A stretch of 64,000 nt of DNA from Panacagrimonas sp. (GCF_020697055.1 NZ_JAJFBP010000006.1:62001-126000), one strand, 5' to 3'. Positions 9,810 to 21,893 are shown, counted from the stretch's first letter. Numbers and translations are program-made. The notes: generated by a model from the letters alone, not told the origin.

Positions 9810-10595
9810 TCAGGTGCGCCGTTCGACCAGCATCTTCTTGGTCTCCGCGATCGCCTTGGCGGGATTGAGTCCCTTCGGGCAGGTCTTCGTGCAGTTCATG
9901 ATCGTGTGGCAACGATAGAGTTTGAAGGGGTCCTCGAGCTGGTCGAGGCGCTCACCGGTGGCCTCGTCACGCGAATCGATGATGTAGCGATACGCCTGCA
10001 GCAGCACGGCCGGACCCAGGTAGCGATCGCCGTTCCACCAGTAGCTCGGGCAGCTCGTCGAGCAGCACGCGCAGAGGATGCACTCATACAGGCCGTCGAG
10101 CTTGGCGCGATCCTCTTCGCTCTGCAGACGCTCGCGCGTCGGCGCCGGCGAGTCGGTCTTGAGCCAGGGCTCGATGCTCGCCAGCTGCGCGTAGAAGTGC
10201 GTCATGTCCGGCACGAGATCCTTCACCACCGGCATGTGCGGCAGCGGATAGATCGCGACCTCGCCGTTGACCTCGTCGCAGCCCTTGATGCAGGCCAGCG
10301 TGTTGGTGCCGTCGATGTTCATCGCGCACGAGCCGCAGATGCCCTCGCGGCACGAGCGGCGGAACGTGAGCGTCGGATCGATCTCGTTCTTGATCTTGAT
10401 CAGCGCGTCCAGAACCATCGGCCCGCAGGCCGACATGTCCAGGTCGTATTGGTCCATGCGCGGGTTTTCGCCGGTATCCGGATCCCAGCGGTAGACCTTG
10501 AAGGTCTGCACCTTCTTGGCACCGGCGGGCGCCGGGAACTTGCGTCCCGCGGACTTGTTGATCGTGGAATTCTTGGGAAGCGTGAACTGGGCCAT
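9810..10595 (-). CDS. sdhB: Succinate dehydrogenase iron-sulfur subunit
   Basis: A 261-aa electron-transfer subunit of complex II at the inner face of the cytoplasmic membrane. The N-terminal ferredoxin domain has [16 protein letters not shown] for the [2Fe-2S] cluster. The C-terminal domain has [16 protein letters not shown] and [13 protein letters not shown] for the [4Fe-4S] and [3Fe-4S] clusters. It is about 25 residues longer at the N-terminus than E. coli SdhB, as is usual for the alphaproteobacterial/mitochondrial-like type. It is last in the operon DUF1674-sdhC-sdhD-sdhA-sdhB, 18 bp after sdhA. Confidence 0.97.
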   Translation of the reverse strand: MAQFTLPKNSTINKSAGRKFPAPAGAKKVQTFKVYRWDPDTGENPRMDQYDLDMSACGPMVLDALIKIKNEIDPTLTFRRSCREGICGSCAMNIDGTNTLACIKGCDEVNGEVAIYPLPHMPVVKDLVPDMTHFYAQLASIEPWLKTDSPAPTRERLQSEEDRAKLDGLYECILCACCSTSCPSYWWNGDRYLGPAVLLQAYRYIIDSRDEATGERLDQLEDPFKLYRCHTIMNCTKTCPKGLNPAKAIAETKKMLVERRT

Positions 10596-10613
10596 GGGGA
10601 TCTCGGGGTCTTC

Positions 10614-12410
10614 TCAATACACGCGCTTCTTCGGCGGGATGACCTCGACGTCCGCGTCGAGCGTGTTCATGTGCACCGGGCGGAAATCGATCTTGACGCC
10701 GGTCGGCGCATCGCGCCACGCCAGCGTGTGCTTCATCCAGTTGGAGTCGTCGCGATCCTTGATGTCGTCGCGGGCGTGGGCGCCGCGCGATTCCTTGCGG
10801 TTCTCGGCGCAGACGATCGTGACGAGCGCCTGGCCGAGCAGGTTGTCCAGCTCGAGGGTCTCTACCAGGTCCGAGTTCCACACCATCGAGCGGTCGGTGA
10901 CCGACAGATCGTTGTGGAAGCCGTCGACGATGCCCTTGAGCTTGTCGATGCCCTCCTGCATCAGCGGACCGTCGCGGAACACGGCGCAGTGCTTCTGCAT
11001 CGTCTTCTGCATGTCCAGGCGCAGGTTGGCGGTCAACGTCTTGCCCTTGGCGTTGCGCAGCGCATCCAGGCGCGACAGGCACATGTCCTCGGACGCATTC
11101 GAGATCTTCTTGTGCGACTGCCCGGCCTTGACCAGCTTGGCCGACTGGATCGCCGCGGCGCGACCGAACACCACCAGGTCGAGCAGCGAGTTCGAACCCA
11201 GGCGATTGGCGCCGTGTACCGACACGCAGGCCGCCTCGCCGACCGCCATCAGGCCCGGCACGACCGAATCCGGGTTGCCGTTCTTCAGCGTGACGACTTC
11301 ACCGGTGAACAGCGTCGGGATGCCACCCATGTTGTAGTGCACCGTCGGCACCACCGGGATCGGCTCCTTGGTGACGTCGACGCCGGCGAAGATCTTGGCG
11401 CTCTCGGAGATGCCGGGCAGCTTCGAATGCAGCACGTCCGGACCCAGGTGCTCGAGATGCAGGTGGATGTGATCGCCTTCGTCGCCCACGCCGCGTCCTT
11501 CGCGGATCTCGGTGGCCATCGAGCGGCTCACCATGTCGCGCGGCGCCAGGTCCTTCACGCTCGGCGCATAGCGTTCCATGAAACGCTCGCCCGACTTGTT
11601 GGTCAGGTAACCGCCCTCACCGCGCGCACCTTCGGTGATCAGGCAGCCCGAACCGTAGATGCCGGTCGGATGGAACTGCACGAACTCCATGTCCTGCAGC
11701 GGCAGGCCCGCGCGCAGCACCATCGCGTTGCCGTCCCCGGTGCAGGTGTGCGCCGACGTGGCGGAGAAGTAGGCGCGACCGTAGCCGCCGGTGGCCAGGA
11801 TCACCATCTGCGCGCGGAAGCGGTGCAGCTTGCCGGTCGACAGGTCCCACGCCATCACGCCGCGGCAGGCGCCTTCGTCGTCCATCAGCAGGTCGAGTGC
11901 GAAGTACTCGACGAAGAACTGCGCCTGGCACTTGAGCGACTGCTGGTAGAGCGTGTGCAGCATCGCGTGACCGGTGCGGTCGGCGGCCGCGCAGGTGCGC
12001 TGCGCCGGCGGACCCGAGCCGAACTCGGTGGTCATGCCGCCGAACGGACGCTGGTAGATCTTGCCTTCCGGCGTGCGCGAGAACGGCAGGCCGTAGTGTT
12101 CGAGCTCGATGATCGCGGGGATGGCCTCGCGCGTCATGTACTGGATCGCGTCCTGGTCACCGAGCCAGTCGCTGCCCTTTACCGTGTCGAAGAAGTGCCA
12201 GCGCCAGTCGTCCTTGCCCATGTTGGCGAGCGCGGCCGAGATGCCGCCCTGCGCGGCGACGGTGTGGGAGCGCGTCGGGAAGACCTTGGTGATGTTCGCG
12301 GTCTTCAGACCGGATTCGGCCAGGCCCAGCGTCGCGCGCAGTCCGGCGCCACCGGCGCCGACCACGACCACGTCGTATTCGTGGTGAACGATTTCGTATG
12401 AGGCGGTCAT
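10614..12410 (-). CDS. sdhA: Succinate dehydrogenase flavoprotein subunit
   Basis: A 598-aa catalytic subunit that oxidises succinate to fumarate in the TCA cycle. [20 protein letters not shown] is the FAD-binding motif, and the histidine in [10 protein letters not shown] is the covalent flavin attachment site, the target of the SdhE encoded at 3531-3785. Active-site segments [34 protein letters not shown] and [15 protein letters not shown] are intact, as is the C-terminal REDSRGAHAR-like region ([11 protein letters not shown]). The length is standard. It lies 7 bp downstream of sdhD. Confidence 0.97.
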   Translation of the reverse strand: MTASYEIVHHEYDVVVVGAGGAGLRATLGLAESGLKTANITKVFPTRSHTVAAQGGISAALANMGKDDWRWHFFDTVKGSDWLGDQDAIQYMTREAIPAIIELEHYGLPFSRTPEGKIYQRPFGGMTTEFGSGPPAQRTCAAADRTGHAMLHTLYQQSLKCQAQFFVEYFALDLLMDDEGACRGVMAWDLSTGKLHRFRAQMVILATGGYGRAYFSATSAHTCTGDGNAMVLRAGLPLQDMEFVQFHPTGIYGSGCLITEGARGEGGYLTNKSGERFMERYAPSVKDLAPRDMVSRSMATEIREGRGVGDEGDHIHLHLEHLGPDVLHSKLPGISESAKIFAGVDVTKEPIPVVPTVHYNMGGIPTLFTGEVVTLKNGNPDSVVPGLMAVGEAACVSVHGANRLGSNSLLDLVVFGRAAAIQSAKLVKAGQSHKKISNASEDMCLSRLDALRNAKGKTLTANLRLDMQKTMQKHCAVFRDGPLMQEGIDKLKGIVDGFHNDLSVTDRSMVWNSDLVETLELDNLLGQALVTIVCAENRKESRGAHARDDIKDRDDSNWMKHTLAWRDAPTGVKIDFRPVHMNTLDADVEVIPPKKRVY

Positions 12411-12417
12411 GGTGCGA

Positions 12418-12795
12418 TCAGGTCAGCGCGATCTTGAGCACCGCGAAGATGCTCGCGGCAGCCACGGCGAAGTGGAAGAACTTGGAGAGCAGCAGGGCGG
12501 TGATCTTCATGCCCTCGTGGCCGACGTAGTCCTCGATGACCACCTGCACGCCCAGCATCGAGTGGTACAGCGCCGATGCGATGAGCAGCACCAGCGTCAC
12601 GGCGACAGCTGGATATCCGACCCACCAGTGCACCTGCTCATACGAAGCGCCCGGCAGATTGGCGACGCTGAACACGAACCACAGCGCCAGCGGAATCAGG
12701 GCGACGGCGGACACGCGCTGCACCCAGAAGTGGTGCGTACCGTCCTTGGCGGATCCCAGGCCGCGCGCGCGACCCAGCGGAGAACGAAGGCTCAT
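12418..12795 (-). CDS. sdhD: Succinate dehydrogenase membrane anchor subunit D
   Basis: A 125-aa hydrophobic anchor with three predicted transmembrane helices (about residues 30-48, 58-80 and 98-120). [19 protein letters not shown] and [16 protein letters not shown] are typical of SdhD; the histidine in ALYHSMLG is the expected haem ligand, and DYV lies near the quinone site. The start at 12795 was chosen because it begins the conserved [16 protein letters not shown] segment. Between sdhC and sdhA. Confidence 0.92.
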   Translation of the reverse strand: MSLRSPLGRARGLGSAKDGTHHFWVQRVSAVALIPLALWFVFSVANLPGASYEQVHWWVGYPAVAVTLVLLIASALYHSMLGVQVVIEDYVGHEGMKITALLLSKFFHFAVAAASIFAVLKIALT

Positions 12796-12805
12796 GGAGA
12801 TGTCC

Positions 12806-13210
12806 TCAGCGCAGGTAGGCCAGAGCCCACGCAGCAACGGTCAGAAGGCCGGAAACGACGACGACGGCATAACCGGATTTGTACGCGGTGGAAATGTCGA
12901 GTCCCTTGCCGATGTCCCAGAACAGGTGACGGATCCCATTGCACAGGTGATAGAGCAGCGACCAGCTGAAGCCCAGCAGGATCAGCTGGCCGTACCACGC
13001 CGTGACGTGCACCGCGAACTTCGCGTAGGCCTCCGGACCGCTGGCGATCGCGACCAGCCAGCACGCGAGAAACAGCATACCGGCCGAAAGGCCCACGCCG
13101 GTCGCGCGATGCGTGATCGACAACATCGAGGTGAGCTGCGGCCGGTAATACGGCCCGATCATGAAGGGCGACAGCGGCCGGTTCGTCGCCGGCGATTTGG
13201 ATGTGTTCAT
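12806..13210 (-). CDS. sdhC: Succinate dehydrogenase cytochrome b556 subunit C
   Basis: A 134-aa anchor subunit that binds haem b and ubiquinone with SdhD. The N-terminal RPLSPFMIGPYYRPQLTSML and SITHRATGVGLSAG match the family signature; the HLCNGIRHLFWD segment carries the haem-ligand histidine. Three hydrophobic helices follow the family pattern. Ten bases separate it from sdhD, and it lies 63 bp downstream of the DUF1674 gene in the same direction. Confidence 0.94.
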   Translation of the reverse strand: MNTSKSPATNRPLSPFMIGPYYRPQLTSMLSITHRATGVGLSAGMLFLACWLVAIASGPEAYAKFAVHVTAWYGQLILLGFSWSLLYHLCNGIRHLFWDIGKGLDISTAYKSGYAVVVVSGLLTVAAWALAYLR

Positions 13211-13273
13211 GGTTTACCTTCAGGGTTCGCCGCGATCACTCCCATCACGGCAGAACGGTGTGGGTGTCGGCCG

Positions 13274-13501
13274 TCAAAAATCGATGCAACGACCGTCTTT
13301 CTCCCAGTCGCCGAAACGGGTCGGCTCCAGACCCGATTTGCGGCCACCGATTTCAGGTACTGCGCCGGGCGCCTGCGGCGGTACAGGCGGCGACGTCACG
13401 TCACCCTTGGGCTCCTTCGCGGCCAGGAATTCCGCCAGCGGAACGACGTTGTCCTGCTTCGGTCTGAAGCTGCGAACGACGGGATCTGCGGGTGAGGACA
13501 T
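13274..13501 (-). CDS. DUF1674 / SDHAF4-like succinate dehydrogenase assembly factor
   Basis: A 75-aa protein ending in the family signature FGDWEKDGRCIDF, preceded by a proline-rich linker and a KEPKGDV segment. Eukaryotic SDHAF4 shares this C-terminal motif and binds flavinylated SDHA before it joins SDHB. The gene is first in the sdh operon, which supports the same role. The ATG at 13501 faces ygfZ across 68 bp that should hold both promoters. The longer upstream frame overlaps ygfZ and is rejected. Confidence 0.82.
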   Translation of the reverse strand: MSSPADPVVRSFRPKQDNVVPLAEFLAAKEPKGDVTSPPVPPQAPGAVPEIGGRKSGLEPTRFGDWEKDGRCIDF

Positions 13502-13569
13502 GGACGCTCGGCGCGTACGGGCTCGGGAACCTTGGTATTTTCGCAAACCCGACGCCGCGCTCGCAACGA

Positions 13570-14337
13570 ATGACCGCTCCTTATTCCCAATACCTACTCG
13601 ATCCGGTAGGTGGCTTGCGTCCCGCGCCGGCGGGTGCTCCACCTTCCTCGTGGGCCTGTCTGCGCGTCGGCGGCGCCGATGCGCAAGCCTTCCTGCAGGG
13701 TCAGCTCAGCGGTGACGTGCGTGATCCGGAGCCGCGCTGGACCGCTTACAACAGCCCCAAGGGCCGCATGCTGGCGGTGCTTCATCTGGCGCGCGACGAC
13801 GAGTTCTTCGACCTTCATCTGCCGGGCGCGCTGCTCGAACCGGTGGCCAAACGGCTGCGGATGTTCGTGCTGCGCTCGAAGGTTTCGATCGAGACGCGCG
13901 CGGCGTCCGAAAGCGACGACTCTGCGCAAATGCGCGACCGTCGCGCGCTGATCGACGCCGGCGTACCGGTCATCTACCCCCAGACGCAGGACCGCTGGGT
14001 GGCGCAGATGGGCAATCTCGATCTGCTCGGCGGCATCAGTTTCGACAAGGGTTGCTACACCGGGCAGGAAGTGGTCGCGCGACTGCATTACCTCGGCAAC
14101 CTGAAGAAGCGCCTGTTCCTCGTGCGAGGCCACGGTCCCGCGCCGGGCCCGGGAACCGACATCCGCAACGCTGCCGGCGATGCGCAGGCCGTCGGCGACA
14201 TCGTCGACGCGGTGCCCGAAGGCGACGGCTTCGTGGCGAGCGCCGTGCTGCAGCTGGCCGTGGCCGATGCGGAAACGCTGCACCTGGCCCGCGAAGAGGC
14301 GTCCGCGCTGTCGCGACCGCAGGTCTACGCCTACTGA
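13570..14337 (+). CDS. ygfZ: Folate-binding YgfZ/GcvT-like protein
   Basis: A 255-aa GcvT-fold protein that uses a folate to help maintain certain Fe-S enzymes and affects tRNA modification. The family signature KGCYTGQEVVAR (cysteine in KGCYxGQE) is intact, and LQGQLSGDV near the N-terminus and FLVRGHG are in the expected order. It is slightly shorter than E. coli YgfZ (326 aa), in line with many gammaproteobacterial forms. It is divergent from the sdh operon. In many relatives ygfZ sits beside sdhE; here about 9.8 kb separate them. Confidence 0.93.
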   Translation: MTAPYSQYLLDPVGGLRPAPAGAPPSSWACLRVGGADAQAFLQGQLSGDVRDPEPRWTAYNSPKGRMLAVLHLARDDEFFDLHLPGALLEPVAKRLRMFVLRSKVSIETRAASESDDSAQMRDRRALIDAGVPVIYPQTQDRWVAQMGNLDLLGGISFDKGCYTGQEVVARLHYLGNLKKRLFLVRGHGPAPGPGTDIRNAAGDAQAVGDIVDAVPEGDGFVASAVLQLAVADAETLHLAREEASALSRPQVYAY

Positions 14338-14356
14338 AGGCAGCGCACCGCGCCGC

Positions 14357-15823
14357 CTACTCGGTGCGGTAGTTCGGCGCTTCCTTGGTGATGGTCACGT
14401 CGTGGACGTGGCTTTCCTTCATGCCCGCGCCGGTGATCTTCACGAAGCGCGTGCGGGTGCGCAGCTCCTCGATGCTGCTGCAGCCGGTGTAGCCCATCGA
14501 GGCGCGCAGGCCGCCGATCATCTGGTGCACGATCGCCGCCATCGGGCCCTTGTACGGCACGCGCCCTTCGACGCCCTCCGGCACCAGCTTCTCGACCTCG
14601 CTGGTGGTGTCCTGGAAGTAGCGGTCTTTCGATCCCTGCGCCTGCGACATCGCACCCAGCGAGCCCATGCCGCGATACGACTTGTACGAGCGGCCCTGGT
14701 ACAGCTCGACTTCGCCGGGCGCCTCCTCGGTGCCCGCGAGCATGGAGCCGACCATCACGGCGTGGGCGCCGGCGGCCAGGGCCTTGGCGAAGTCGCCCGA
14801 ATAGCGCACGCCGCCATCGGAGATCAGCGGCACGTTGCGGCTCTTCAGCGCCTCGGCGACCGCCATGACCGCGCTGACCTGCGGCATGCCCACGCCTGCG
14901 ACGATGCGCGTGGTGCAGATCGAGCCCGGACCGATGCCGACCTTCACCGCGTCGGCCCCGGCGTCGGCCAGCGCGAGCGCCGCTTCGCTGGTCGCGATGT
15001 TGCCGCCGATGACCTGCAGCTCGGGGTATTGCCGCTTGATCCACGCCACTCGGTCGATCACGCCGCGCGAGTGACCATGCGCGGTGTCGACCACCACGAC
15101 GTCCACGCCCGAGGCGACCAGGCCCGCGATGCGCCCTTCGGTCTCCGGCCCGGTTCCGACCGCCGCACCGACGCGCAGGCGACCCTTGTCGTCCTTGCAT
15201 GCGAGCGGGTAGTCGCTCGACTTCTGGATGTCCTTGACCGTGATCATGCCGCGCAGCTGGAAGCCGGGGCTGACCACGAGAACCTTCTCGATGCGGTGCT
15301 GGTGCAGCTTGGCGATGACCTCGTCGCGCGAGGCGCCTTCCTTGACGGTGACCAGCCGCTCCTTGGGCGTCATGGCGATGCTCACCGGCTCGCCGAAGCG
15401 CGTCTCGAAGCGCAGGTCGCGGCTGGTGACGATGCCGACGAGGTTCTCGCCGTCGACCACCGGCACGCCGGAGATCCGGTTGGCGCGCGTGAGCTTCAGC
15501 ACCTCGCCGATGCTCATGTTCGGCGGCACGGTGATCGGATCGGTGATCACGCCGGACTCGTACTTCTTGACCGCGCGTACCTCGGCCGCCTGGCGCTCGG
15601 CCGTCATGTTCTTGTGCACGATGCCCAGTCCGCCTTCCTGCGCGAGCGCGATGGCGAGCTTGGCTTCGGTGACCGTGTCCATCGCCGCCGACAGCAGCGG
15701 GATGTTCAGGACGATCCGCGAGGTGAGGCGCGTGGTCAGATTGACCTGGCGCGGGAGGACTTCCGAGTAGGCCGGCTGCAACAAGACGTCGTCGAACGTC
15801 AGGGCCTCGGTTTGAATGCGCAT
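14357..15823 (-). CDS. guaB: Inosine-5'-monophosphate dehydrogenase
   Basis: A 488-aa enzyme, the same length as E. coli GuaB. It oxidises IMP to XMP with NAD, the committed step of guanine nucleotide synthesis. The catalytic cysteine is in [17 protein letters not shown]; a pair of CBS domains (about residues 95-205, [17 protein letters not shown]) interrupts the barrel; the mobile flap RGMGSLGAM follows. The ATG at 15823 has GGAG upstream and is preceded by a clear TATAAT. The gene normally after guaB, guaA, is not adjacent: guaB converges on ygfZ. Confidence 0.97.
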   Translation of the reverse strand: MRIQTEALTFDDVLLQPAYSEVLPRQVNLTTRLTSRIVLNIPLLSAAMDTVTEAKLAIALAQEGGLGIVHKNMTAERQAAEVRAVKKYESGVITDPITVPPNMSIGEVLKLTRANRISGVPVVDGENLVGIVTSRDLRFETRFGEPVSIAMTPKERLVTVKEGASRDEVIAKLHQHRIEKVLVVSPGFQLRGMITVKDIQKSSDYPLACKDDKGRLRVGAAVGTGPETEGRIAGLVASGVDVVVVDTAHGHSRGVIDRVAWIKRQYPELQVIGGNIATSEAALALADAGADAVKVGIGPGSICTTRIVAGVGMPQVSAVMAVAEALKSRNVPLISDGGVRYSGDFAKALAAGAHAVMVGSMLAGTEEAPGEVELYQGRSYKSYRGMGSLGAMSQAQGSKDRYFQDTTSEVEKLVPEGVEGRVPYKGPMAAIVHQMIGGLRASMGYTGCSSIEELRTRTRFVKITGAGMKESHVHDVTITKEAPNYRTE

Positions 15824-15844
15824 GTAAGGCTCCGTCGGGGGGCC

Positions 15845-15850
15845 ATTATA
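15845..15850 (-). promoter_or_regulatory. guaB promoter -10 element
   Basis: Perfect TATAAT on the minus strand, 22 bases upstream of the guaB ATG. No convincing -35 was found at 16-18 bp spacing; the region upstream is an A/T-rich stretch merging into a palindromic repeat. Confidence 0.6.
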
Positions 15851-15883
15851 CGGGTGCTCGTTTTGCTCAGAAGTTTTTTTTGA

Positions 15884-15949
15884 CCCAAAGGCGCGGAGCG
15901 GACGGTCTGACGAGCCTGTCTTTGCGTCCTTCGCACCTTTGCGCTGAGA
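15884..15949. repeat. CTTTGCG-type inverted repeat, copy A (degenerate)
   Basis: Right arm 15920-15949 begins CTTTGCGTCCTTCGCACCTT and matches the left arm of copy B (35773-35800, reverse strand) at most positions. The left arm from 15884 (CCAAAGGCGCGGAGCGGACG) is a degraded inverse. It fills the guaB-xseA divergent gap. Confidence 0.6.
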
Positions 15950-15959
15950 TTGCCGCCAA

Positions 15960-17309
15960 ATGACCGAACCACCCCACCGCACCGTCCATACCGTTTCCGA
16001 GCTGGCCGAAATCCTTCGCGCGCTGGTCGAGGATTCGCTGCCGCGGCTGTGGGTCGAAGGCGAGATCTCGAATCTGTCCAAGCCCGCGTCGGGACACTGG
16101 TACTTCACGCTCAAGGACGCCCGCGCACAGATCCGTTGCGCGATGTTCCGCAATGCCAATTACCTGGTGCGTCCGCCGCCGCAGAATGGCGATCACGTGA
16201 GGGTCCGCGCGCAGGCCAGCTTCTACACCGCGCGTGGCGACCTGCAGCTGATCTGCGAATACATGGAGCCCGCGGGCGAAGGGGCGCTGCTGCGCGCGTT
16301 CGAGGAGCTCAAGAAGCGCCTGTCCGCCGAGGGCCTGTTCGACCCGGACCTCAAGCGCCCCGTGCCGTCGATGCCGCGGCGCATCGGCGTGATCACCTCG
16401 GCCACCGGCGCGGCGATCCAGGACGTGCGGGCCGCACTGGCACGCCGTTTTCCGTTGCTGGAAGTCGTGCTGTGGCCGGTGCCGGTGCAGGGCGCGGCGG
16501 CCGCGCCGGCGATCGTGAAAGCGTTGCGCGAGCTGCCCAAACGCGCGCCGGTCGACGCGGTGCTGCTCGTGCGCGGCGGCGGCTCGCTCGAGGACCTGTG
16601 GGCGTTCAACGAGGAGGCCGTGGCCCGTGCGGTGCGCGCCTGCACGGTGCCGGTGGTGACCGGCATCGGCCACGAGATCGACACCACGATCGCCGACTTC
16701 GCCGCGGACCTGCGCGCGCCGACGCCCACGGCCGCGGCGGAACTGGTGACGCCCGACGGCCGCGCGTTCGTCGCTCGCCTGCAGCGGCTGGGCGACGCCG
16801 CGACGCGCGCGATGACGCTGGGCCTGTCGATGTCGGGCGAACGCCTGGCCCGGGCCCGCGGCGCATTGCAGCGTCTGCATCCGCGACGCGCGCTGGAGGA
16901 GCGCGCCCAGCGCCTCGACGACCACGAGCAGCGTCTGCGCGCCGCGCTGCTGCGGCGTCTGCGCGATGGCCTCCAGGCGCAGACGGCGTTGAGCCAACGT
17001 CTGCAGGCGCGCGACCCGGCGCAGCGGCTCAAACTCGCGCGCGTCGGCCTGGCGCAGCTCGGCGGCCGCCTGAACACGGCGCTGGGCGCCGCCCTGCGGC
17101 TACGTCGCGCGCATTGGGACCGCCAGCAGGCCCTGCTCCGCAGCCTGAGTCCGCAGGCGGTGCTCGATCGCGGTTACGCCGTCGCGCGCCTGCGTGATGC
17201 CGACGGCGGCCAGGTGATCCGGGCGCCGGACGACGCGCCGGCCGAGGCGTCCTTCGTACTGCTACTGGCCCGCGGCCGGCTCGACGTGCGTCGCACCGGC
17301 CCGGACTGA
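15960..17309 (+). CDS. xseA: Exodeoxyribonuclease VII large subunit
   Basis: A 449-aa catalytic subunit of ExoVII, which degrades single-stranded DNA to oligonucleotides together with XseB. The N-terminal OB-fold ([38 protein letters not shown]) is followed by the catalytic core with [32 protein letters not shown] and [16 protein letters not shown], then a long coiled-coil arm (about residues 270-395) and the C-terminal VLDRGYAV segment. xseB is not beside it. It diverges from guaB and converges on the lipoprotein gene, with stop codons 10 bp apart. Confidence 0.96.
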   Translation: MTEPPHRTVHTVSELAEILRALVEDSLPRLWVEGEISNLSKPASGHWYFTLKDARAQIRCAMFRNANYLVRPPPQNGDHVRVRAQASFYTARGDLQLICEYMEPAGEGALLRAFEELKKRLSAEGLFDPDLKRPVPSMPRRIGVITSATGAAIQDVRAALARRFPLLEVVLWPVPVQGAAAAPAIVKALRELPKRAPVDAVLLVRGGGSLEDLWAFNEEAVARAVRACTVPVVTGIGHEIDTTIADFAADLRAPTPTAAAELVTPDGRAFVARLQRLGDAATRAMTLGLSMSGERLARARGALQRLHPRRALEERAQRLDDHEQRLRAALLRRLRDGLQAQTALSQRLQARDPAQRLKLARVGLAQLGGRLNTALGAALRLRRAHWDRQQALLRSLSPQAVLDRGYAVARLRDADGGQVIRAPDDAPAEASFVLLLARGRLDVRRTGPD

Positions 17310-17319
17310 TCCCGCCGCG

Positions 17320-18882
17320 TTAATCGTCGTCCGGTACGGCCCGGACCGTGATCGTCAGCTCTTCGGTGGCGTCTGCCTCGGTCGAGGTCGAAGGCTGGGT
17401 CCACGTCGCCTTGATCTTCGCGGTGCAGCTCGTAGCGGTCTCGAGGCAATCCGTGGATTTCACGACCGAGATGTCGCTGGCCGTCACGAGCACGCCGCCG
17501 GCACCGACCGCGGCGAGCTTGGGCGTATTGGACGTGAAGATCACGTTCTTCGTGATGTCCTGCGTATAGCCGCCGGTGAACGCGCCCTGCGCCCTGATCC
17601 GCAGGATCGTGCCTTCGTCGACCTCGGGGGCGGTCGGATCCGGTGCCGGATCCAGCGGCTCGCAATTGCTGATCGACGTCTCCGGATCGCACGGATCGCT
17701 GACCGCCAGCGTGATCCCGTCCGGCGGCAGCGTGACGTCGCGCACCGTAACCGGCAGCACGTTGCTGAGCGTGCCGTTGTCGGCCAGCAGCGGTCCTTCA
17801 CCGTCGGGATCCGACTTGCCGCCGAAGCTCGCACAGATCTTGGTCGTGCGATCGGTGGTGTCCTCGTCGGCGACCGCGTTCATCAGGTTGAGGCCGGCGA
17901 TCAGGCTGCCGAACGTCAGCGCGGTCGGCGGATTCGGATCCTCGGTGGTGCTCCGGTCCTCGAGCAGCAGCTCGCACTGGCCGTCGTCGTCACGGTCGTA
18001 GCCGTAGAGCGTGTTGCCCTGCGAGTCCAGCGTGTCCAGGCGCATGAATTCGCCCGGATCCTCGGTATCGCCGTCATCGTTGAAATCACCGAAGACGACT
18101 TTCAGCCGCAGCGCTTCGCTGGTGCGCTCGGCGATCTGGTCGGTGTAGCCCTCCTCGTAATCCAGCACGAGCCCGTTCGGCGGAATCGCCGAGACAAAGA
18201 CCTGCGCGGTCGGGGCCGAGGGACAGGGCGCATCGAACTGCGGCCTGAGCGTCACCGGTCCACCGACGGCGACGCCACGGACCAGCTGCAGCTGGGCCTC
18301 CTCGCCGACCGTCGCGACGGCGTCGGCGTCCTCCTCGACGAACGTCAGGTCCGACAGCGACGTCACGTCGGTGTCGATGCCGTCGATCTCGCCGCGCACC
18401 AGGAACTTCTGCGCCGAATCCGGAATGATCCGCGCCACCGACGGAATGATCCGCAGGTTGGTCGAGGGTTTGACCACGACCTCCATCGAGGCGGTGAAGC
18501 CCAGATACTCGGCGTGGATCGTGGTGGTTCGCTCCACCGCGGTGTCTTGCGGCAGCAGCACGCCGCCACGCAGATAGAACTGCCCCTCCTTGCCCTCGAC
18601 CGGATCGCGGTAGTTCGCCACCTTGACCACCGACTCGTCGTCGCTGGTCCAGTGCGCCCTGTAGGAAAAGTCGCCGACGTCGCCCTTGCTGAACTTGCCG
18701 ACCAGCACCAGCGGGGCGGCCAGGCAGGTGAAGGCCTTGACCTGGGTCTCTTCGCCCTCCTCCTTCCTCAGATCCTGCGCAATGCGGATCGACTCCAGCT
18801 TGCTGCCGTCACCGATACCGCTGCATCCGGTGGCGAGCAGGGCCAGGGCGACGATTGCGCCGGTGGTTTGAATCTTCGTCAT
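17320..18882 (-). CDS. Large Ig-like (BIG2) lipoprotein with acidic Ca-binding-like motifs
   Basis: A 520-aa predicted lipoprotein of unknown function. The start at 18882 gives a signal peptide ending in the lipobox LLATGC. The mature part holds beta-rich repeats of about 90-100 residues; the last (EGTILRIRAQGAF, then ITKNVIFTSNTPKLAAVGAG and LTITV at the end) fits the bacterial Ig-like group 2 fold. Two aspartate-rich loops, FNDDGDTEDPGE and YDRDDDGQCE, resemble calcium-binding loops. Composition is acidic and rich in T, S and V. It is 41 bp downstream of aspS but unlikely to be related in function. A surface or periplasmic scaffold is a guess only. Confidence 0.7.
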   Translation of the reverse strand: MTKIQTTGAIVALALLATGCSGIGDGSKLESIRIAQDLRKEEGEETQVKAFTCLAAPLVLVGKFSKGDVGDFSYRAHWTSDDESVVKVANYRDPVEGKEGQFYLRGGVLLPQDTAVERTTTIHAEYLGFTASMEVVVKPSTNLRIIPSVARIIPDSAQKFLVRGEIDGIDTDVTSLSDLTFVEEDADAVATVGEEAQLQLVRGVAVGGPVTLRPQFDAPCPSAPTAQVFVSAIPPNGLVLDYEEGYTDQIAERTSEALRLKVVFGDFNDDGDTEDPGEFMRLDTLDSQGNTLYGYDRDDDGQCELLLEDRSTTEDPNPPTALTFGSLIAGLNLMNAVADEDTTDRTTKICASFGGKSDPDGEGPLLADNGTLSNVLPVTVRDVTLPPDGITLAVSDPCDPETSISNCEPLDPAPDPTAPEVDEGTILRIRAQGAFTGGYTQDITKNVIFTSNTPKLAAVGAGGVLVTASDISVVKSTDCLETATSCTAKIKATWTQPSTSTEADATEELTITVRAVPDDD

Positions 18883-18923
18883 CGCATTCCTCGGAGGGGG
18901 CGCCATGGAGGCGTCCCGGCTTC

Positions 18924-20711
<1,788 letters not shown>

Positions 20712-20743
20712 GGAGTGCAGGGCACGGCAAAAAAAGAGCGGCG

Positions 20744-20749
20744 ATTGTA
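20744..20749 (-). promoter_or_regulatory. aspS promoter -10 candidate
   Basis: TACAAT on the minus strand, 32 bases before the aspS ATG and followed by a T-rich stretch. No clear -35 was recognised. Confidence 0.45.
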
Positions 20750-20810
20750 TCCGCGTACCCCCGGCGCTGCTCGCGACGTACGCCGGCGTCTGGCCGCCGT
20801 CGACGCGCCA

Positions 20811-21200
20811 CTACGGACTGGAGGCGTTTCCGCCGCCCGGACTCGCCGGCTTGGACGCCGGTGCCGCGGCCGGCTTGGATTCGGTCTTGACCTCGGTCTT
20901 GGCCGGTGCCGAAGCCGCCGCATCGCCGCCGCCGGCAGGCTTGGCAGCGGTCGTCGTGTCCGACTTTGCGCCGTCGCCCGCGGTCGAACCGCTGTCGCCC
21001 GCCAGATTACGCTTGCCGTCGGACTTGAAGTCGGTCTCGTACCAGCCGCCGCCTTTCAGGCGAAATCCGGCGGCCGACATCAGTTTCGACAATTGCGGCT
21101 TGCCGCAGACCGGGCAATCGGTCGGCGACGGGTCGGACATGCGGTGATTGATCTCGGACACGGTGCCGCAGGCACCGCAGCTGTACTCGTAGGTCGGCAT
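20811..21200 (-). CDS. FmdB-family zinc ribbon protein with Ala/Lys-rich tail
   Basis: A 129-aa protein. Residues 1-45 form the FmdB zinc ribbon: MPTYEYSCGACG and CPVCGKPQLSKLMSAAGF give the two CxxC knuckles. The rest (about 60-129) is a low-complexity tail of alanine, lysine, proline, serine and glycine, common in proteobacterial members and probably disordered. The function of the family is not established; the ribbon suggests regulation or metal binding. Located between a DUF4124 gene and aspS on the same strand. Confidence 0.85.
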   Translation of the reverse strand: MPTYEYSCGACGTVSEINHRMSDPSPTDCPVCGKPQLSKLMSAAGFRLKGGGWYETDFKSDGKRNLAGDSGSTAGDGAKSDTTTAAKPAGGGDAAASAPAKTEVKTESKPAAAPASKPASPGGGNASSP

Positions 21201-21284
21201 GGCGCGAAAAACGTGAGAGACGAAGGGGTTCCCGCCGCTATGGGCGCGAACCCGATTGTTTCAAGTGCACCCGCAGACACTCAA

Positions 21285-21824
21285 CTACTCGTCGGCGTCG
21301 TCGGCGGGCTTGGCGGCCTTCGCAGGCTTGCGCTCGTCGCCGACGACGCGGCCGTTTGCCAGCCGGACCGTCTTCTGCTTCCTGCCGTCGCGATAGGTCC
21401 AGCGCTCGCCGCCGTTGTGATCACGCTTCACCGCGTCCGGGCGGCCCAGCGCGCGACGCACTTCGTCGGCGCTCATGCCCGGCGCCGTGCGCTTGCCGCG
21501 GATCGCGCCCTGGATGCGCTGGTCTCGTGCCCGGCGCTGGCTGTGCGCTTCGCGCCAGGCCTGGTCGTCGCGCTGGCGCGAATCGAGCATCCGCTCGCGT
21601 CGCGCGTCGTGCTCGGCGGCGAGGTCGGCCTGCCGACCCGCGGGGACGACGCCGAGCCAAGGCAGCGCGTAGGGCATTTCCCCCGCACGGCACGGACGAT
21701 CGGTGTACAGCGCCCGTCCCTGCTCCGTGCAGCGGAACACGGCGGCTTCCGCCGCGGGTTCGAGCGCGGCCGATGCGATCCACAGCACGCAGGCGCCCAA
21801 CGCGAACCATCTCGGATTGGGCAT
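21285..21824 (-). CDS. DUF4124-domain secreted protein with SmpA/OmlA-like C-terminus
   Basis: A 179-aa protein. The ATG at 21824 gives a signal peptide (WFALGACVLWIASAAL, cleavage probably after AEA) followed by the DUF4124 start VFRCTEQGRALYTDRPC, with a likely disulfide. A charged helical middle (AAEHDARRERMLDSRQRDDQ) leads to PGMSADEVRRALGRPD and GGERWTYRDGRK, a pattern shared with the BamE/SmpA-like fold. A periplasmic location is inferred; the function is unknown. The longer upstream frame (to 21893) would add residues before the signal peptide and is less likely. Confidence 0.7.
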   Translation of the reverse strand: MPNPRWFALGACVLWIASAALEPAAEAAVFRCTEQGRALYTDRPCRAGEMPYALPWLGVVPAGRQADLAAEHDARRERMLDSRQRDDQAWREAHSQRRARDQRIQGAIRGKRTAPGMSADEVRRALGRPDAVKRDHNGGERWTYRDGRKQKTVRLANGRVVGDERKPAKAAKPADDADE

Positions 21825-21893
21825 GGCGTTCGACTCCGGCCTCGGGGACGGGAGCCACGCTAGGCCGTTCGCGTCGACGGCCCAATCCTGCAT

